From Branchipolynoe longqiensis (lineage: Eukaryota; Annelida; Polychaeta; Phyllodocida; Polynoidae): a stretch of 64,000 nucleotides of DNA. Positions 31,279 through 41,585 of this stretch are shown here, piece by piece; position 1 is the first letter of the stretch; every line of letters begins with the position of its first letter. The DNA is taken from contig CM059190.1 of assembly GCA_030323885.1 (NCBI GenBank), forward strand, positions 88,511,865-88,575,864, read 5' to 3'. Below the pieces are notes generated by a model. The model worked only from the letters and a program-made list of their open reading frames with translations. It was not told where the DNA came from and did not search any database. Made by a program: the position numbers and the translations under genes.

Positions 31279-31615
31279 AAAGTGGCTGTCACACCTCGCC
31301 GGATTGGGGGAAATGGAAAGAAACCAAACAAAGTCTGTTGATAATCCGGTTTGTGTCCATACAAGTTTTGAACATGCACAAAACTTGAAACGGATGCCAC
31401 CGGATTGACATCCATGGTTCTTGTCCGGTTTGAGTTTGTTTCATCCGTTGGCTATCCGTTCATGTCCATTTCATGTCCATTTGTCCAGCGTCCTTTTACC
31501 CGATATCGCAACATTTTGACACATTTTAATACATTTTGAAACTTATGACGCCCGAACACCACCGGACTAGACAATCTGTCCATTGCTCAATCCGGTGAGG
31601 CGTGACAGGGGCTTT
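31279..31615. mobile_element. GTCAC-family element, CCGGATTG subtype, complete
   Basis: Left end AAAGTGGCTGTCACACCTCG, CCGGATTGGGGG; right end CTCAATCCGGTGAGGCGTGA, CAGGGGCTTTA, its inverted repeat. The interior has AAGTTTTGAACATGCACAAA, a short TTTCATGTCC array (31455-31480) and TTTTGACACATTTTAATACA. No ORF. Confidence 0.9.
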
Positions 31616-31623
31616 ACGTTTAA

Positions 31624-31910
31624 GGTTTGTTTATTGGAGTTTTACATCATAACAACATCTAAGGTCATATCAAGACGGGTACCGACTTGTGACAGTGTGG
31701 AATCATGGTGACTTTATAGTGTTGCCTCACTTGTGAGACCAGGCTGCTGCCACCATGACACAAATTGCCACTCAGTCATATTATCCTGATACTGAGCCAA
31801 CCAGTGCTTGCCATATCCTAGTAATGTCGAGCGCCAGGCTAGGTGGCAACAAGTATCAAGTTTGTAAGTAATTGGTTTGACTAGACCAGGAATCAAACTG
31901 TCGACCATCC
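31624..31910 (-). mobile_element. SINE-A, near full length
   Basis: Reversed tail GGAGTTTTACATCATAACAA through the complete body to the start of the head at CAGGAATCAAAC. It lies 9 bp from the preceding transposon. Confidence 0.9.
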
Positions 31911-32233
31911 CTACAAGACTAGAATAGGCTATTTCGTTGGCGGAGAATGTCTTGTCGCAAGGGTCGTAGCATTTATTTATGCATTGAACTATGTGAGTGA
32001 TATGAGTGCCATGAGTGTTGTGTGTGAGTTGTGATGAAATCTGTGGGGTTATGAACATTGTGACACTAACTACAACACATATCTACGACACTCGCCACAT
32101 GGGCGGCATTCACTCCCTGATGATGCCAGACAACCCCTCTCCCCCCTCCATCGCCCCTCCCCACCTCGCTTACCCCCCCCCCCCCCCCTCCCCCTCACCA
32201 CGCCTCCCACCTAGTCTTCCACACACATATAAT
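31911..32233. other. No recognised feature
   Basis: Contains a C-rich block (32130-32215) with a C13-15 run at 32172-32187. No gene. Confidence 0.4.
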
Positions 32234-32405
32234 GTAAAGCTTGTTTTATTTATTGACGCCTCTAGAGCACATTGATTATTATCATCGGCTATTGGACGGG
32301 TCAAATATATACAATCAATCTGACATATTTCTTTGGGGGAAATCCGCTGCCGTCACATAGGCTCCTCTTTCCAATATGCAGCAAGGGGTCTTTTATTCCA
32401 AACAC
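32234..32405 (-). mobile_element. SINE-B, 3' half
   Basis: Reversed tail AAGCTTGTTTTATTTATTGA, CGCCTCTAGAGCACATTGAT, then CGGCTATTGGACGGGTCAAA and AGCAAGGGGTCTTTTATT. It is truncated at a CA run before the tRNA-like head. Confidence 0.85.
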
Positions 32406-32415
32406 ACACACACAC

Positions 32416-32756
32416 CCTGTGGCCATAATCGATTAACACGACCCGGGCGACTCGGGTCACCCAGGTCGTCAGAATTTAAAATAGAACACTGTGAGTGGAG
32501 TCGACAAATACACAGGTTTTTTTTGGTAATAACATAGATTAATGAAATGGAAATATAACTAAAATATGCCATCAGAAAACACTTTAAATCCTATTTTGCT
32601 GTAGATAAAAAAAAAAAGGTTTTGGATTAAGCCACTATTTTTTTCACCCGGAGCGTGGAGAAGCGTATTCGATTATTCGACCCGAGTCTGTAGGATGTGC
32701 GCATGCACCAAAAAGGGGGTCGGGTGACCCGAGTTGATTAATCGATTACGCCTGTG
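32416..32756. mobile_element. MITE-H (hAT-like ends)
   Basis: Left TGGCCATAATCGATTAACAC, GACCCGGGCGACTCGGGTCA; right GGGTGACCCGAGTTGATTAA, TCGATTACGCC, as inverted repeats. AT-rich interior with GGTAATAACATAGATTAATG. The related copy at 50965-51369 ends GGGGCATAATCGATTAA when inverted, resembling CAGGGGCGTA-type hAT termini. The superfamily is therefore a guess. Confidence 0.7.
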
Positions 32757-33370
32757 AGGGGTGTCCGGAGAATAAAGAAGCAGGTCAGCTGATGTAAGAA
32801 GCACACAGCCCGGGGGTGTGGGGGAGGGGAGGGTAGGGGGAGGGGGCGGCCCAAAGGATGCTGGGAAGAAGACGGACTTGAGCTATATTGGGCCTGAGAC
32901 AATTGGAGGATGGCATGAGTGGGACAGATGAAAACCACCTGTATTATCGCTCACCCAGATGCACACTGCTGAAGACTGTGGATGCAGTGGGAGAGTGGGA
33001 GGGAGGGAGGGGGTGATGAAAGAACTGAAATGCTTTCGGCGATTTCCGGTTTTGCGTTGTTGCTCAATTATGCTGATACTCTGCCACTACTACAATCAAT
33101 TAAGCCACAGCGTGTACACATAACCCTGCGTGCGCAGTCTGAACGGAATCACAGTCCCGATGTACTTCCGGTGTTTGTGTCATCTCACCGAGGCACACCT
33201 CATTAATCATGTATAGCTCACCAGCCAATGAGCTGTCACTACGGCTGTCTGAGCTAATCGGATCTGCAGTTGGGCGATAATGAGGGTATCTAAGGCTAAT
33301 ATAACAGTAGCAGTGGACGGCAACGACGCACAGCAGAGCTCCAGTGTGGGGTTCAAAGCGAGGCTGTAAG
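32757..33370. other. Unannotated 0.6 kb
   Basis: A G-rich stretch at 32812-32850 (GGGGGTGTGGGGGAGGGGAGG), otherwise ordinary. Frames of 74-92 codons show no recognisable product. Confidence 0.4.
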
Positions 33371-34003
33371 GTGTGCATTGTGTGCCCACAAGAAGGTCAT
33401 TGTGTGCCCATAATTTAAAAACCTGTGGACAAGGTAGCTGCACCAAACATGTTGTGTGGGGATACTGTGTGTATTATGTGCCCATAAGATGGTCATAGTG
33501 TGTCCATAATATGGGTACAATGAGTGTTTTATGTGCTCATAAGATGGGCACAGTGTGCCCATACTGTGGGCACAATGAGTGTTTTATGTGGTCATCAGAT
33601 GGTCACAGTGTGCCCATGATGTGGGCACAATGAGTGTTTTATGTGGTCAGCAGATGGTCACAGTGTGCCCATGATGTGGGCACAATGACTGTTTTATGTG
33701 GCCATCAGATGGGCATAGTGTGCCAATGATTTGGGCACAAAGCGTGTTTTATATGGTCATCAGATGGTCACAGTGTGTCCATAATGTGGGCACAATGAGT
33801 GCATTATATGACCATCAGATGGCCACAGTGTGGACACATTACGTGCACAGTGTGACCAGTTTGTGGACACATCATGGGCACATTGTGATCAGTTTGTGGA
33901 TACAATATGGGAACAGTGTGACCAGTTTGTGGACACATTTTGGGCACAGTGTGACCAGTTTGTGGACACATTATGGGCACAGTGTGGCTATCTTGTGAAC
34001 ACA
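33371..34003. repeat. ~65-bp and 34-bp minisatellite
   Basis: Units containing GTGTGCCCATGATGTGGGCA, CAATGAGTGTTTTATGTGGT and CATCAGATGGTCACA repeat with ~60-66-bp spacing to about 33840. From there a 34-bp unit (GACCAGTTTGTGGACACATT, then GGGCACAGTGT) repeats to 34003. The two share GGGCACAGTGT and are probably related. Confidence 0.85.
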
Positions 34004-34202
34004 TTAATACAAATTACATTGATTTGTATCCATACAGCCATGATTGTGGTTGCATTTAATGCTAATGTTGTTTTTTTCTTGTCTCTTTTCTAGGTAAGTT
34101 CATTTGGTGAAACCTGACAGTCTCACCTTCCTGGGGGCGGTGAGTCTTTAATCCATTTTTCGGTTTTCTACACTGAGACATGCCACTGAATAGCCATGCA
34201 CT

Positions 34203-34514
34203 ACCTTCCTTTTTCTTGATGATTTATACCGCCTATCGTGGATAAGTCTGAATGGACTTGTTTTCACCATGGTCAATAAAAAGCCAGAGCCTACACTTTT
34301 ACCGACCTAAGGGATTTTTAACCTCCGACACCACACAGATATGGTATGAAAGCAACCAGCCTTTGATGACGCTGTAAGTTATGCAGTCGTGGACATCCAA
34401 ATTGGCAGAGGTGGGGGAGAGGGGGGAGCTCAGGGAACTGAACCACCAACCTGCAGATTAGGAGTTCGACCTAGAAGTAAGTCAGACACTCTAACTACTC
34501 CTCCACAGAGAACA
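34203..34514 (-). mobile_element. SINE-D, full length
   Basis: It aligns with 24890-25174: TTTTTCTTGATGATTTATAC, GACTTGTTTTCACCA, CCTACACTTTTACCGACC, CTTTGATGACGCTGTAAGTT, ACTGAACCACCAACCTGCAG, and the reversed head to CTCCACAGAGAACA. It keeps an extra CCGCCTATCGTGGATAAGTC segment also present at 62300. Confidence 0.8.
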
Positions 34515-35509
34515 CTACTTGCTGTCCATTACCCTGGTCTGTCGGCATTTCAGGCAGTTGTACACAGGGGACAAGTGTAGACTTTCACCCATTTTGTCGC
34601 CATATAACGTTAGTGGTTTGACGGGGCATTATCAATATGGACGCATAGCTTTGCCCATATATGGTTTAATAAGATCATGTATTATTATTTACTTCCATTT
34701 GATGAATAAAGCTGAAGAAATTTCGAACATAGAAAATTGGTCTTCTCCATTTCCCCATACCTTGTAGTGCAAATGTAGTATAATGGATCTGTTGTAATAA
34801 TGTAGCAAAATGCAAGGCTAGATAATGGTGAGAGTGATAGAAATAAACTAAATCTTTTACTCGTCCATCAGACAAGTCTGGTGTGATTTCTACTTGTCTG
34901 CCTGAATTTGACTTTACTGCTGTTCTTACATATATTATCTCAATTAACCTCCGTGGTCTTCGGAATATAACGTCACAAATAAGACTAAGGAAATGTCATA
35001 ATTAATTAAAATTATATCTTAATGACTTCACTCTGGCATGGTACATTATTTGACACTCAACTGTAAAGTTAGAACTCAGGGACGACTGCACATGTTGATG
35101 TCTAGTTACGCAATGGTTTATTACCATTCACGCCAGTCTACGCTGGTCGCCTGTGACGCTGGTCCCGATGGGCTGGTTCCTGGCCCACCGTGCCTTGGTA
35201 CATACATAAAATCTTCCTTTCACAAACAATAAAAGAACAAGATCGATTCAAAGATACAAGAATAAAACAAGCACAAAATATAAGGAACAAATTAAGAGTT
35301 GTTTAAATTCCAGTTTGGATTGTTCGGCAGTCTCTGGTTTCGATGTACTGTCTGTCCACAAGAATCACTGACTGAATCGCTCAGCCCAACATTTCACTTG
35401 TCCAATGGGAAAGCTCAAGCCACATTCTAAGCGTCTGTGCCTTCTTTTACTTGGCTCGGACTAGGGGATAAATAAGCCTTATTTTAAATACTGTGGTCAG
35501 CATAACTTT
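34515..35509. other. Unannotated 1 kb
   Basis: AT-rich to 35000, then mixed. A polyadenylation-like CAATAAAAG lies at 35228, with no upstream gene I can defend. Nothing repeated elsewhere in the window. Confidence 0.4.
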
Positions 35510-35577
35510 GTTATGTCATTGGTTTGACTCAGTTGGGATTTGAACCCAGAGTTCGAATCCCATGACCTGCCACAAGG
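35510..35577 (-). mobile_element. SINE-A head fragment
   Basis: On the minus strand it reads CATGGGATTCGAACTCTGGG, TTCAAATCCCAACTGAGTCA, AACCAATGAC: the B-box and downstream junction of the SINE-A head. Confidence 0.7.
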
Positions 35578-35693
35578 CAAGTGCACATGCGCAACTACTT
35601 CAGGGATGAACGATCTCCACGACTTCGCGCATTTCCGCCATTGTTGATATTCACTGATTAACATTCAGAAAATGTCAGTATATTTATATATAT

Positions 35694-36453
35694 TGTCGTT
35701 GGGTGTGATGAAAAGGGAAAATATTGCGCCTAGAGCGTGAATCGAACCCACATCTCTTTGCATTCCGGGTCAGTGTGTTAACCATTACACCACCCATGCT
35801 CCCTGATGTCACCACTCCACACCCGCCTAACTGTCTATCTGACTCCTTACCTGAGAGGTCAGTGCAGCCTACTACACTCGTCCTCTTGGAATTATTAGTC
35901 TTTGAAATGGTCATTTAATGCTTACAATGACATATATACAGGCAATGCATTTACATATATGAGCTTGTCTCAAAAGGTGCTAACTCTTCGTTTTTTGTGT
36001 CCATTGTAACGATTGACACAAAACAGCACAGAAACAGTTACACTGAAAACAGAAGGATATTTGCTTCAAATCAATATGTATTCTATTGGGATTATGAAAC
36101 ACCATGTAAAAAACAAATCAGTTTATCCTGAGCAAAGGCATAAGTAGATAGTATGTTGATCGTTACAATGGACAAAGTTTTGTCCCATATTGCTTAGCAC
36201 CTTTTGAGACAGTCTCATATACATAGACATTGTATGTTCAACGACCATATAGTGCATAGCTAATACAGGATCCTGGTCATGGGGGTGATATAAAGGGGAA
36301 ATATTGCGCCTAGAGCAGGAATTCAACCCACATCTCTTGCATTCCAGGTCAGTGTGCTAACCATTACACCACCTAGGCGCCCTGATGTCACCACCCTACC
36401 CACACCTACCTGTCTATGCGGCTCCTTGCCTGAGATGTCAGTGTGGACTACTA
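35694..36453 (-). mobile_element. SINE-C dimer, locus 1 (with nested MITE-M)
   Basis: Two copies of a tRNA-derived unit lie head-to-tail. The tRNA-like cores are 35726-35803 and 36306-36380, with TGGTGTAATGGTTAGCACAC as the A box and GGGTTCGA/GGGTTGAA at the B box. In the second, GCGCCTAG pairs perfectly with CTAGGCGC as an acceptor stem. Each core is followed (minus strand) by AATATTTCCC and preceded by GACCTCTCAGGCAAGG. The unit-to-unit offset is ~324 bp once the 258-bp MITE-M is removed, the same as at 61626-62129. Confidence 0.8.
35960..36217. mobile_element. MITE-M (mariner-like, TA duplication)
   Basis: 258 bp flanked by TA (35958-35959 and 36218-36219). Ends TGAGCTTGTCTCAAAAGGTG and CACCTTTTGAGACAGTCTCA are inverted repeats, with a second inverted pair GTCCATTGTAACGAT further in. 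The SINE-C spacer at ~61880 is the empty site (ACACATACATACACAG). No ORF. Confidence 0.85.
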
Positions 36454-36494
36454 CAATATGTATTATATATGACAGCAATTGATTAGTCCAAATC

Positions 36495-36575
36495 CTGTTC
36501 TCATATGACCTTAGATGATTGTCTGTTTGCTTGGTGGAGTTTTACGTCCTGGCAACATCTATGGTCATCATGATG
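36495..36575. mobile_element. Two SINE-A tail fragments, tail-to-tail
   Basis: CTCATATGACCTTAGATG on the plus strand runs into GTTTGCTTGGTGGAGTTTTA, CGTCCTGGCAACATCTATGG, the reversed tail. A small palindromic remnant. Confidence 0.65.
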
Positions 36576-36659
36576 GAGGAAAATCGGCGTGTTCACGCAT
36601 ATTCGCTGTTAGCTCCAAGACTTCTGCATTTTTCTGTTGGATACCACTTTCATCGCCGA

Positions 36660-37014
36660 TTAAAGTTGCATAGTCCGATGGGTTTTGAGTTTCTGTCATT
36701 TTCTGAGATAAAATATTAGGCTGATCGTTATAGTCTACGCTACTTTCATTTGAAGTAACTTTTATTTTAAATAGCTAACTTTTGAGATATTTGAAGTGCA
36801 AACAAGCAAAATAAGTTTTGGCAAGCTTGCCAAAACTCTGACACCATAGGTTTCTGCAGTAAAAGGTTCTATTAAATTGCCTCAGTATTCCCTTCTATGC
36901 AGTGACAAATGTTTAAACAAGTGCACCAGTATTTAAGTTAGATATGTAGAATCAAATTGAGATACTTGTTTTGGTTTTGAAAATTTGATGCTTCATTGGA
37001 CTATGCAGCTTTAA
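36660..37014. mobile_element. MITE-T, complete (TTAA-flanked)
   Basis: 355 bp including TTAA at both ends (36660-36663, 37011-37014). Terminal repeats AGTTGCATAGTCCGATG and GGACTATGCAGCT. Interior GAGATATTTGAAGTGCAAAC, CCAAAACTCTGACACCATAG, CTATTAAATTGCCTCAG. TTAA duplications are the hallmark of piggyBac-type transposition, so this is likely a piggyBac-mobilised MITE. Confidence 0.8.
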
Positions 37015-38340
37015 TATACTTGAATACTTTATCGGTACTTAAAGTAAAATTACAGAAAATAGGTAGAACAATAGCCAAACCTTTCGAAAATCATTTTTTA
37101 TTTTGGTGTAAAAAAAAAAAACCAGAAGAAAAGAAGGACAACTATGTTTGAAGACAGTGAGTTACTGAAGGTGAGAATTGTGAGAAACATGGAACCCTCC
37201 AGGGCAGGACTAATGCACCAGGGCCAACATGAGGAAGGCTGCCGGTGTCATGGCAACCACGCCCCGGGAGCTTACTCTAATCAGTCATGGGGTTTGAGGT
37301 CGGGGGTAGGGGTGGAGGTGGGGCGGCGGGGAGCGGGGGCGGGGGGGGGGGGCTATTGGGATTAGCATCGACTCAGACGTAGCAGGGTGCAAAGGTTGAA
37401 CACATTTCTGAGGCCATAGAGATTCAAGCTACATATCAGACTGGCAGGCACCCTGGGTATGAACCCTGGCTGAGTCAAAGCAACGACCTGGACCATAAAT
37501 TGAAACTGTTTGATTACCCAGTCTGGCATTGGCTTTACTTGGGGGCAAGGCATGGAGCGGTGGAATAGGAATGAACAATAGTTTGTGATGGCAATTTCAT
37601 CCGTTTAATTCCAGTTGCATAGTCCGATAGTTTTGCGTTTCTGTTACTTTCTCAGATAAAACGACAAACCATAACATTAGTTATTGCTTTTGCCGCATGA
37701 GGGCATGATGATGGTGGACATTTTCTTATTGAGATAACTATGTTAGGTTGCTTGTATATATACTCTACCTTTTTTTCTCTTTTTGTTGTTTCTTAAATAT
37801 TTTTATTCATCTGAATACATATTTTGTCAGCGCCGAGGCACTGGTCTTCCAGCCATTGGAGTGATCGCATTTGATTTGTACATAGTGGAAGTGGATTGTG
37901 TTGCATTGTGTGCAGCACAACCCATTCTGAACATAAAAAGAAAGTGAGGGAGCAGCCTGTGCTGTATAGTGTACAGCATAGGTACTCAACATAGTGCAAG
38001 GTATATGTATCAAGATAGAGTGTGCAGTAATGTACACTAGTGGTTAAATCATATGCTGTGTTTGTATATCAGTTAGATTTGGTTTTATTAATGGTTAGTC
38101 TTTTAATAGTGGCATGTTGTGCATGTATAGTGGTTTATATTGCGTGCAATGTTGGTTGAAGATGTAGTTATTCAGTGGTGGTAGTGGGTCTTGAATGTTA
38201 TTATGTCATTGAGTTATAATAGTTGTTTGGTCTAGGGGCAGGGGGGCAGACAGGCAGGGAGAGAGCAGGCATGAGAGAGGGTGAAGTCAATGGGTCATTC
38301 AGTAGGTCACATTATATATTTGCAGTGCCAGGTTTTGGCC
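37015..38340. other. Mostly unannotated; MITE-T scrap and poly-G
   Basis: A MITE-T end (AGTTGCATAGTCCGATAG) lies at 37612-37680, an A11 run at 37110, and a GGCGGGGAGCGGGGGCGGGG-type run with G10 at 37321-37351. The rest (37790-38340) shows no repeat or gene. Confidence 0.45.
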
Positions 38341-38495
38341 TGAATAACCAGATGAGCTCTGTATGCATTTTTAAAGGCAAGGATTGAACCTGCTTCTCTG
38401 GTTTTGGTTGGGAGCTCATTCCACATGACACTTCCTTTGTAAATCGGAGCTCTGATTAACTTATTTGTATTAGGATTGGGCGCCCAAAGTAGGGT
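38341..38495 (-). pseudogene. LINE reverse-transcriptase C-terminal relic
   Basis: The minus strand from 38495 stays open and reads NTNKLIRAPIYKGSVMWNEL, PTKTREAGSILAFKNAYRAHL. This is the pattern of the C-terminal region of CR1/L2-like ORF2 proteins, where a Y-K-x-S-x-x-W-N-x-L-P motif precedes an S-x-x-x-F-K segment. There is no RT core nearby, so it is a 5'-truncated dead copy of a different LINE from the one at 17.7-23.4 kb. Confidence 0.55.
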
Positions 38496-38539
38496 GGGAA
38501 GGAGGGAGTGTACTGGGGGAAAAAACTTCAGCTAAAAGC

Positions 38540-38778
38540 AGCTTTGATTTAACATGAATAAGTTCGGAGATATTTGAAGAGTAAGCATGTCAAATTAATG
38601 TTGGCAAACGTGTCAAAATTCTGATCCCATAGGCTTCAGCCGTAAGAAGTTCTGTTAAAATAACTTAGTATGCCTTTCCATGTTACCACACATACTTAAT
38701 AACTACACCAGTTGGATTTGTAGATTCAAATCTAAATAAGTGTTTTTCTTTTGAAGATTTGATGCTTTTATTGGAATA
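38540..38778 (+). mobile_element. MITE-T, degraded
   Basis: It matches the right two-thirds of MITE-T: GAGATATTTGAAGAGTAAGC, GATCCCATAGGCTTCAGC, GTTCTGTTAAAATAACTTAG, GAAGATTTGATGCTTTTATT. Terminal repeats are not preserved. Confidence 0.65.
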
Positions 38779-39097
38779 TGATGAAACATAGAATGAACAA
38801 ACTCACATAGGCTTGGCGGATGTGTGAGAATGCTTACAAATAGAGAAAGAATGCATGCAGTAGATAGCTAGCTAAACAACAACTGAAAGTGCTAAAAAAG
38901 AAGAGGAGTCACAAGACTATTTCTGTCTAGCGGCGAAAACAAGTCATTAGACTTAACCGTTATGGGCATCTTAAGTACACCAATCACAAAGAAAACACCC
39001 AAAAAAACCACCAAACAACACGGAAAATAAAACAACGATACCCACATCATGTGACCACACTGCTCTGAATTAGGAAACCTATGCCCTGCTCTCTCTC
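38779..39097. other. No recognised feature
   Basis: A/C-rich in 38985-39045 (AAAACACCCAAAAAAACCAC). Nothing else. Confidence 0.4.
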
Positions 39098-39513
39098 GGC
39101 CAGACGGGATGGCCGCATGAGTTGAGAGTCTGTCTCCCGCTTTGGTAGATCCTGGTCGAGTCACACCAATGACTTAAAAATTGATACTTGTCACTTCCTA
39201 GACAGGCGCTATTCATTATTAGGATAGGGCAAGGAATGAGTCGAGCGTCCGTCTCCCAAATCCTGGTCGAGTCAAACCAAAGACGTAAGAATTGATACTT
39301 GTAGCTTCCTAGCCAAGCGCTATCCATTATTAGGATAGGGGCAAGGAATGGTTGGCTCAGTGTCATGATAATGTAACTGAGTTGGATATCAGGTCATGGT
39401 GTTGGCGGTTTGGTCTCCCAGTGGGGCAGCACTATGAAGTCACTATGAGTTGGTACCCGTCCTGATATGACCTTAGATCTTACCAGGACGTAAAACTCCA
39501 ACAATCAACCAAC
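39098..39513 (+). mobile_element. SINE-A with duplicated 5' part
   Basis: The head and first body segment occur twice in tandem (39105-39235, then from 39236: ATGAGTCGAGCGTCCGTCTC, GAATTGATACTTGTAGCTTC). After that come a single body and tail ending GACGTAAAACTCCAACAATC. Either a recombination product or an insertion of one copy in another. Confidence 0.85.
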
Positions 39514-40034
39514 GAACCCTGCTCTCTCCGAGCTGCTCCCATTTCACCCCGAGCAGCGTTCAACTAACTGTTCACATGCATCCTTTACAATGACCACGTT
39601 TTACTGACACGTAGCTGACCACTTCATCAAACATCTGACGAAATGCGAACATGTGTCACATATAACCATGTCAACCACTCGACATTCCATCCATCTGCTG
39701 TCAACCAACAGAACATTCCCGGTGCATTTCGGCATGTTTGTAGGATGATCACTTTTTTTAAACTATTCAAGTCTTTAAAAAAAACTAAAAAAACTATTAA
39801 TTGTTTATACAACATCCTATCGGATACATCAATGCCAAAGCAAATGGAAATATCACATCGGAAGTAATTGCATTAGGTAGCCTTCATAGACACTTCAATG
39901 CGTTTCTTCCCCCAGTGCACTCCCTCCCTCCTCAGTCCGATCTCACTCCCCCTCCTTCCAACTCCTAGTCCTCCTACCACCACCAGTCCTACTTCTATCT
40001 TTTACATTTCGTACCCCTTTCCTACAGCCCCTCA
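39514..40034. other. No recognised feature
   Basis: C/T-rich from 39905 to 40030. No gene or shared repeat. Confidence 0.4.
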
Positions 40035-40367
40035 CCCGAGTTAGAGCGTGCGTCTCCCATGCTGTTAGATTGTGGGGTTGTGGGTTCGAACCCTGGTCAA
40101 GTCAAACCAATGACTTAAAAATTGATACTTGTCGTTTCCTAGCCAGGCGTTTGACATTATTAGGACAGAGCAAGGACTGGTGTGTTCAGTGTCAGGATAA
40201 TTTGATTGAGTGGGATACCAGGTCATGATGCCGGTGTCCTGGTTTCCCAGTGGGACAGCACTATAAAGTTGCCATGAGTGCACACTGTCACAAGTTGGTA
40301 CCCGTCCTGATATGACCTTAGATGTTGCTAGGACGTAAAACAACAACAAACAAACAACAACAAACAC
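40035..40367 (+). mobile_element. SINE-A, full length
   Basis: The head GAGTTAGAGCGTGCGTCTCC with B-box GGGTTCGAACCC, complete body, tail GTTGCTAGGACGTAAAACAA, then (CAAA)n-like repeats. Confidence 0.9.
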
Positions 40368-41100
40368 CCCTCACCCACCCACCTTCCCACTCCGACGCCC
40401 CCTCCTCACCTCCCTCTCCGCACCCCAAGGCTTCTTCACGCCCTACATTCCCCTCTCCTCTCCCCAATCCCCTCTCCCACCCCACCCCACCTTCCTCCCC
40501 ACTCCCCTCCCCTCTCTCTCTCCCCTCTCCCCACTCTCCTCGCCACTTCCGTCCCACTCCCCTCCCTTCTCTCTCCCCTCTCCCAACTCTCCTCCCCAGC
40601 CCCCTCCTCACTGTCCTCCCCTCCCAATTCCCCTCTCCACCCCACTCCCTTCTTCCCTCCCCGCTCCCCTACCAGCTGCATTGGCCACCCTCTCCCACCC
40701 CACTCCCAACTCCCCTGTCCCCATCCTTCCTCCCCTATCTCTCCCCTCTCTCCACCCACTCCCTTCCCCACTGCACTCTCCTTTCCCCACTCCACTCCCC
40801 AAACCGCTATCTTCTCTCCCCAGAATCTAACTCTCCATCGCGTCCTCCTCCCCCCCCCCCTCCCCCGCATGTTCCTCCATGCCATTCCCGCCCCTTCCCA
40901 GCCCTCCCCCAGCCCTTCCCCACCCCACGCTTCCACTTCCCCTCCACTCCCACCCTCCTTCCTACCAATCTCCCTCCTCCCTTTCCCCGCCACCTCACCC
41001 ACTCCCGCACTCCCTCTGCACTCCTTCCACTCTCTCAACTCCCATTCTCCGTTCCCTGCTCGACCTCCCTTTGCCGTCCATGTTCCCCCCAGCGCTCATT
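40368..41100 (+). repeat. C/T-rich polypyrimidine region
   Basis: 0.73 kb of CCCTCCCC, CTCTCCCC, CCACTCCCCT and similar, with few purines on the plus strand. Pro/Ser-rich frames on one strand and Gly/Arg-rich frames on the other span it in several phases, which argues against coding. Confidence 0.9.
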
Positions 41101-41370
41101 CCCACAGGCATCTTGGGTGAAAGGGGTAGGGAGGTGTGTGTTGATGGGTGGGTGGGTGTGAGTGAATGGGAGCGGGAAGTAGGAGGGGAGGTAGGGCTGT
41201 AAGAGGACACTACTTAAGCGAAGAACTATGTACCGGAAGTAGAGCAAAGCGCAATGCTTCATGGGTGCGAAAGAAACTGATGTACAGGTGTGTGTGGATG
41301 GTGGGGGGGGGGGGGGAGGGGAGAGGGGTGGTGGTTACCAACAGGTCTCCACACTTTCTCACTCAGATAA
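41101..41370. other. G-rich intergenic
   Basis: GTGGGTGGGTGTGAGTG at 41148-41164 and a G12 run with GGGGAGGGGAGAGG at 41306-41328. ACCGGAAGTAGAG at 41232 is an ETS-like word with no other promoter evidence. Confidence 0.4.
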
Positions 41371-41428
41371 TGTTTAGTTGTTGGAGTTTTACGTCCTGGC
41401 AACATTTAAGGTCATATCGGGACGGGTC
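41371..41428 (-). mobile_element. SINE-A tail fragment
   Basis: GTTGTTGGAGTTTTACGTCC, TGGCAACATTTAAGGTCATA, TCGGGACGGGT: the reversed 3' end only. Confidence 0.8.
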
Positions 41429-41585
41429 AATGTGATATACATTGATCAATAACTTGCGATTTTTATTATTTTTATTATTAATCAAAATTGTTATAATTTA
41501 AACACTGGTGTACCTTAATAAACGTGGCATTGCTATACATATAATATTGGGATTGAAGCAGCCTCTCCTCAGTGAGATTTTGCCT

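Noticed and set aside
36306..36380. Functional tRNA gene at the SINE-C core with a perfect acceptor stem
   Set aside because: Near-identical cores recur as part of longer interspersed units and the anticodon region is not clean, so it is a SINE head.
40322..41161. 279-codon Pro/Ser-rich frame and Gly/Arg-rich counterpart on the minus strand
   Set aside because: It begins inside a SINE-A tail and spans a polypyrimidine tract open in several phases.
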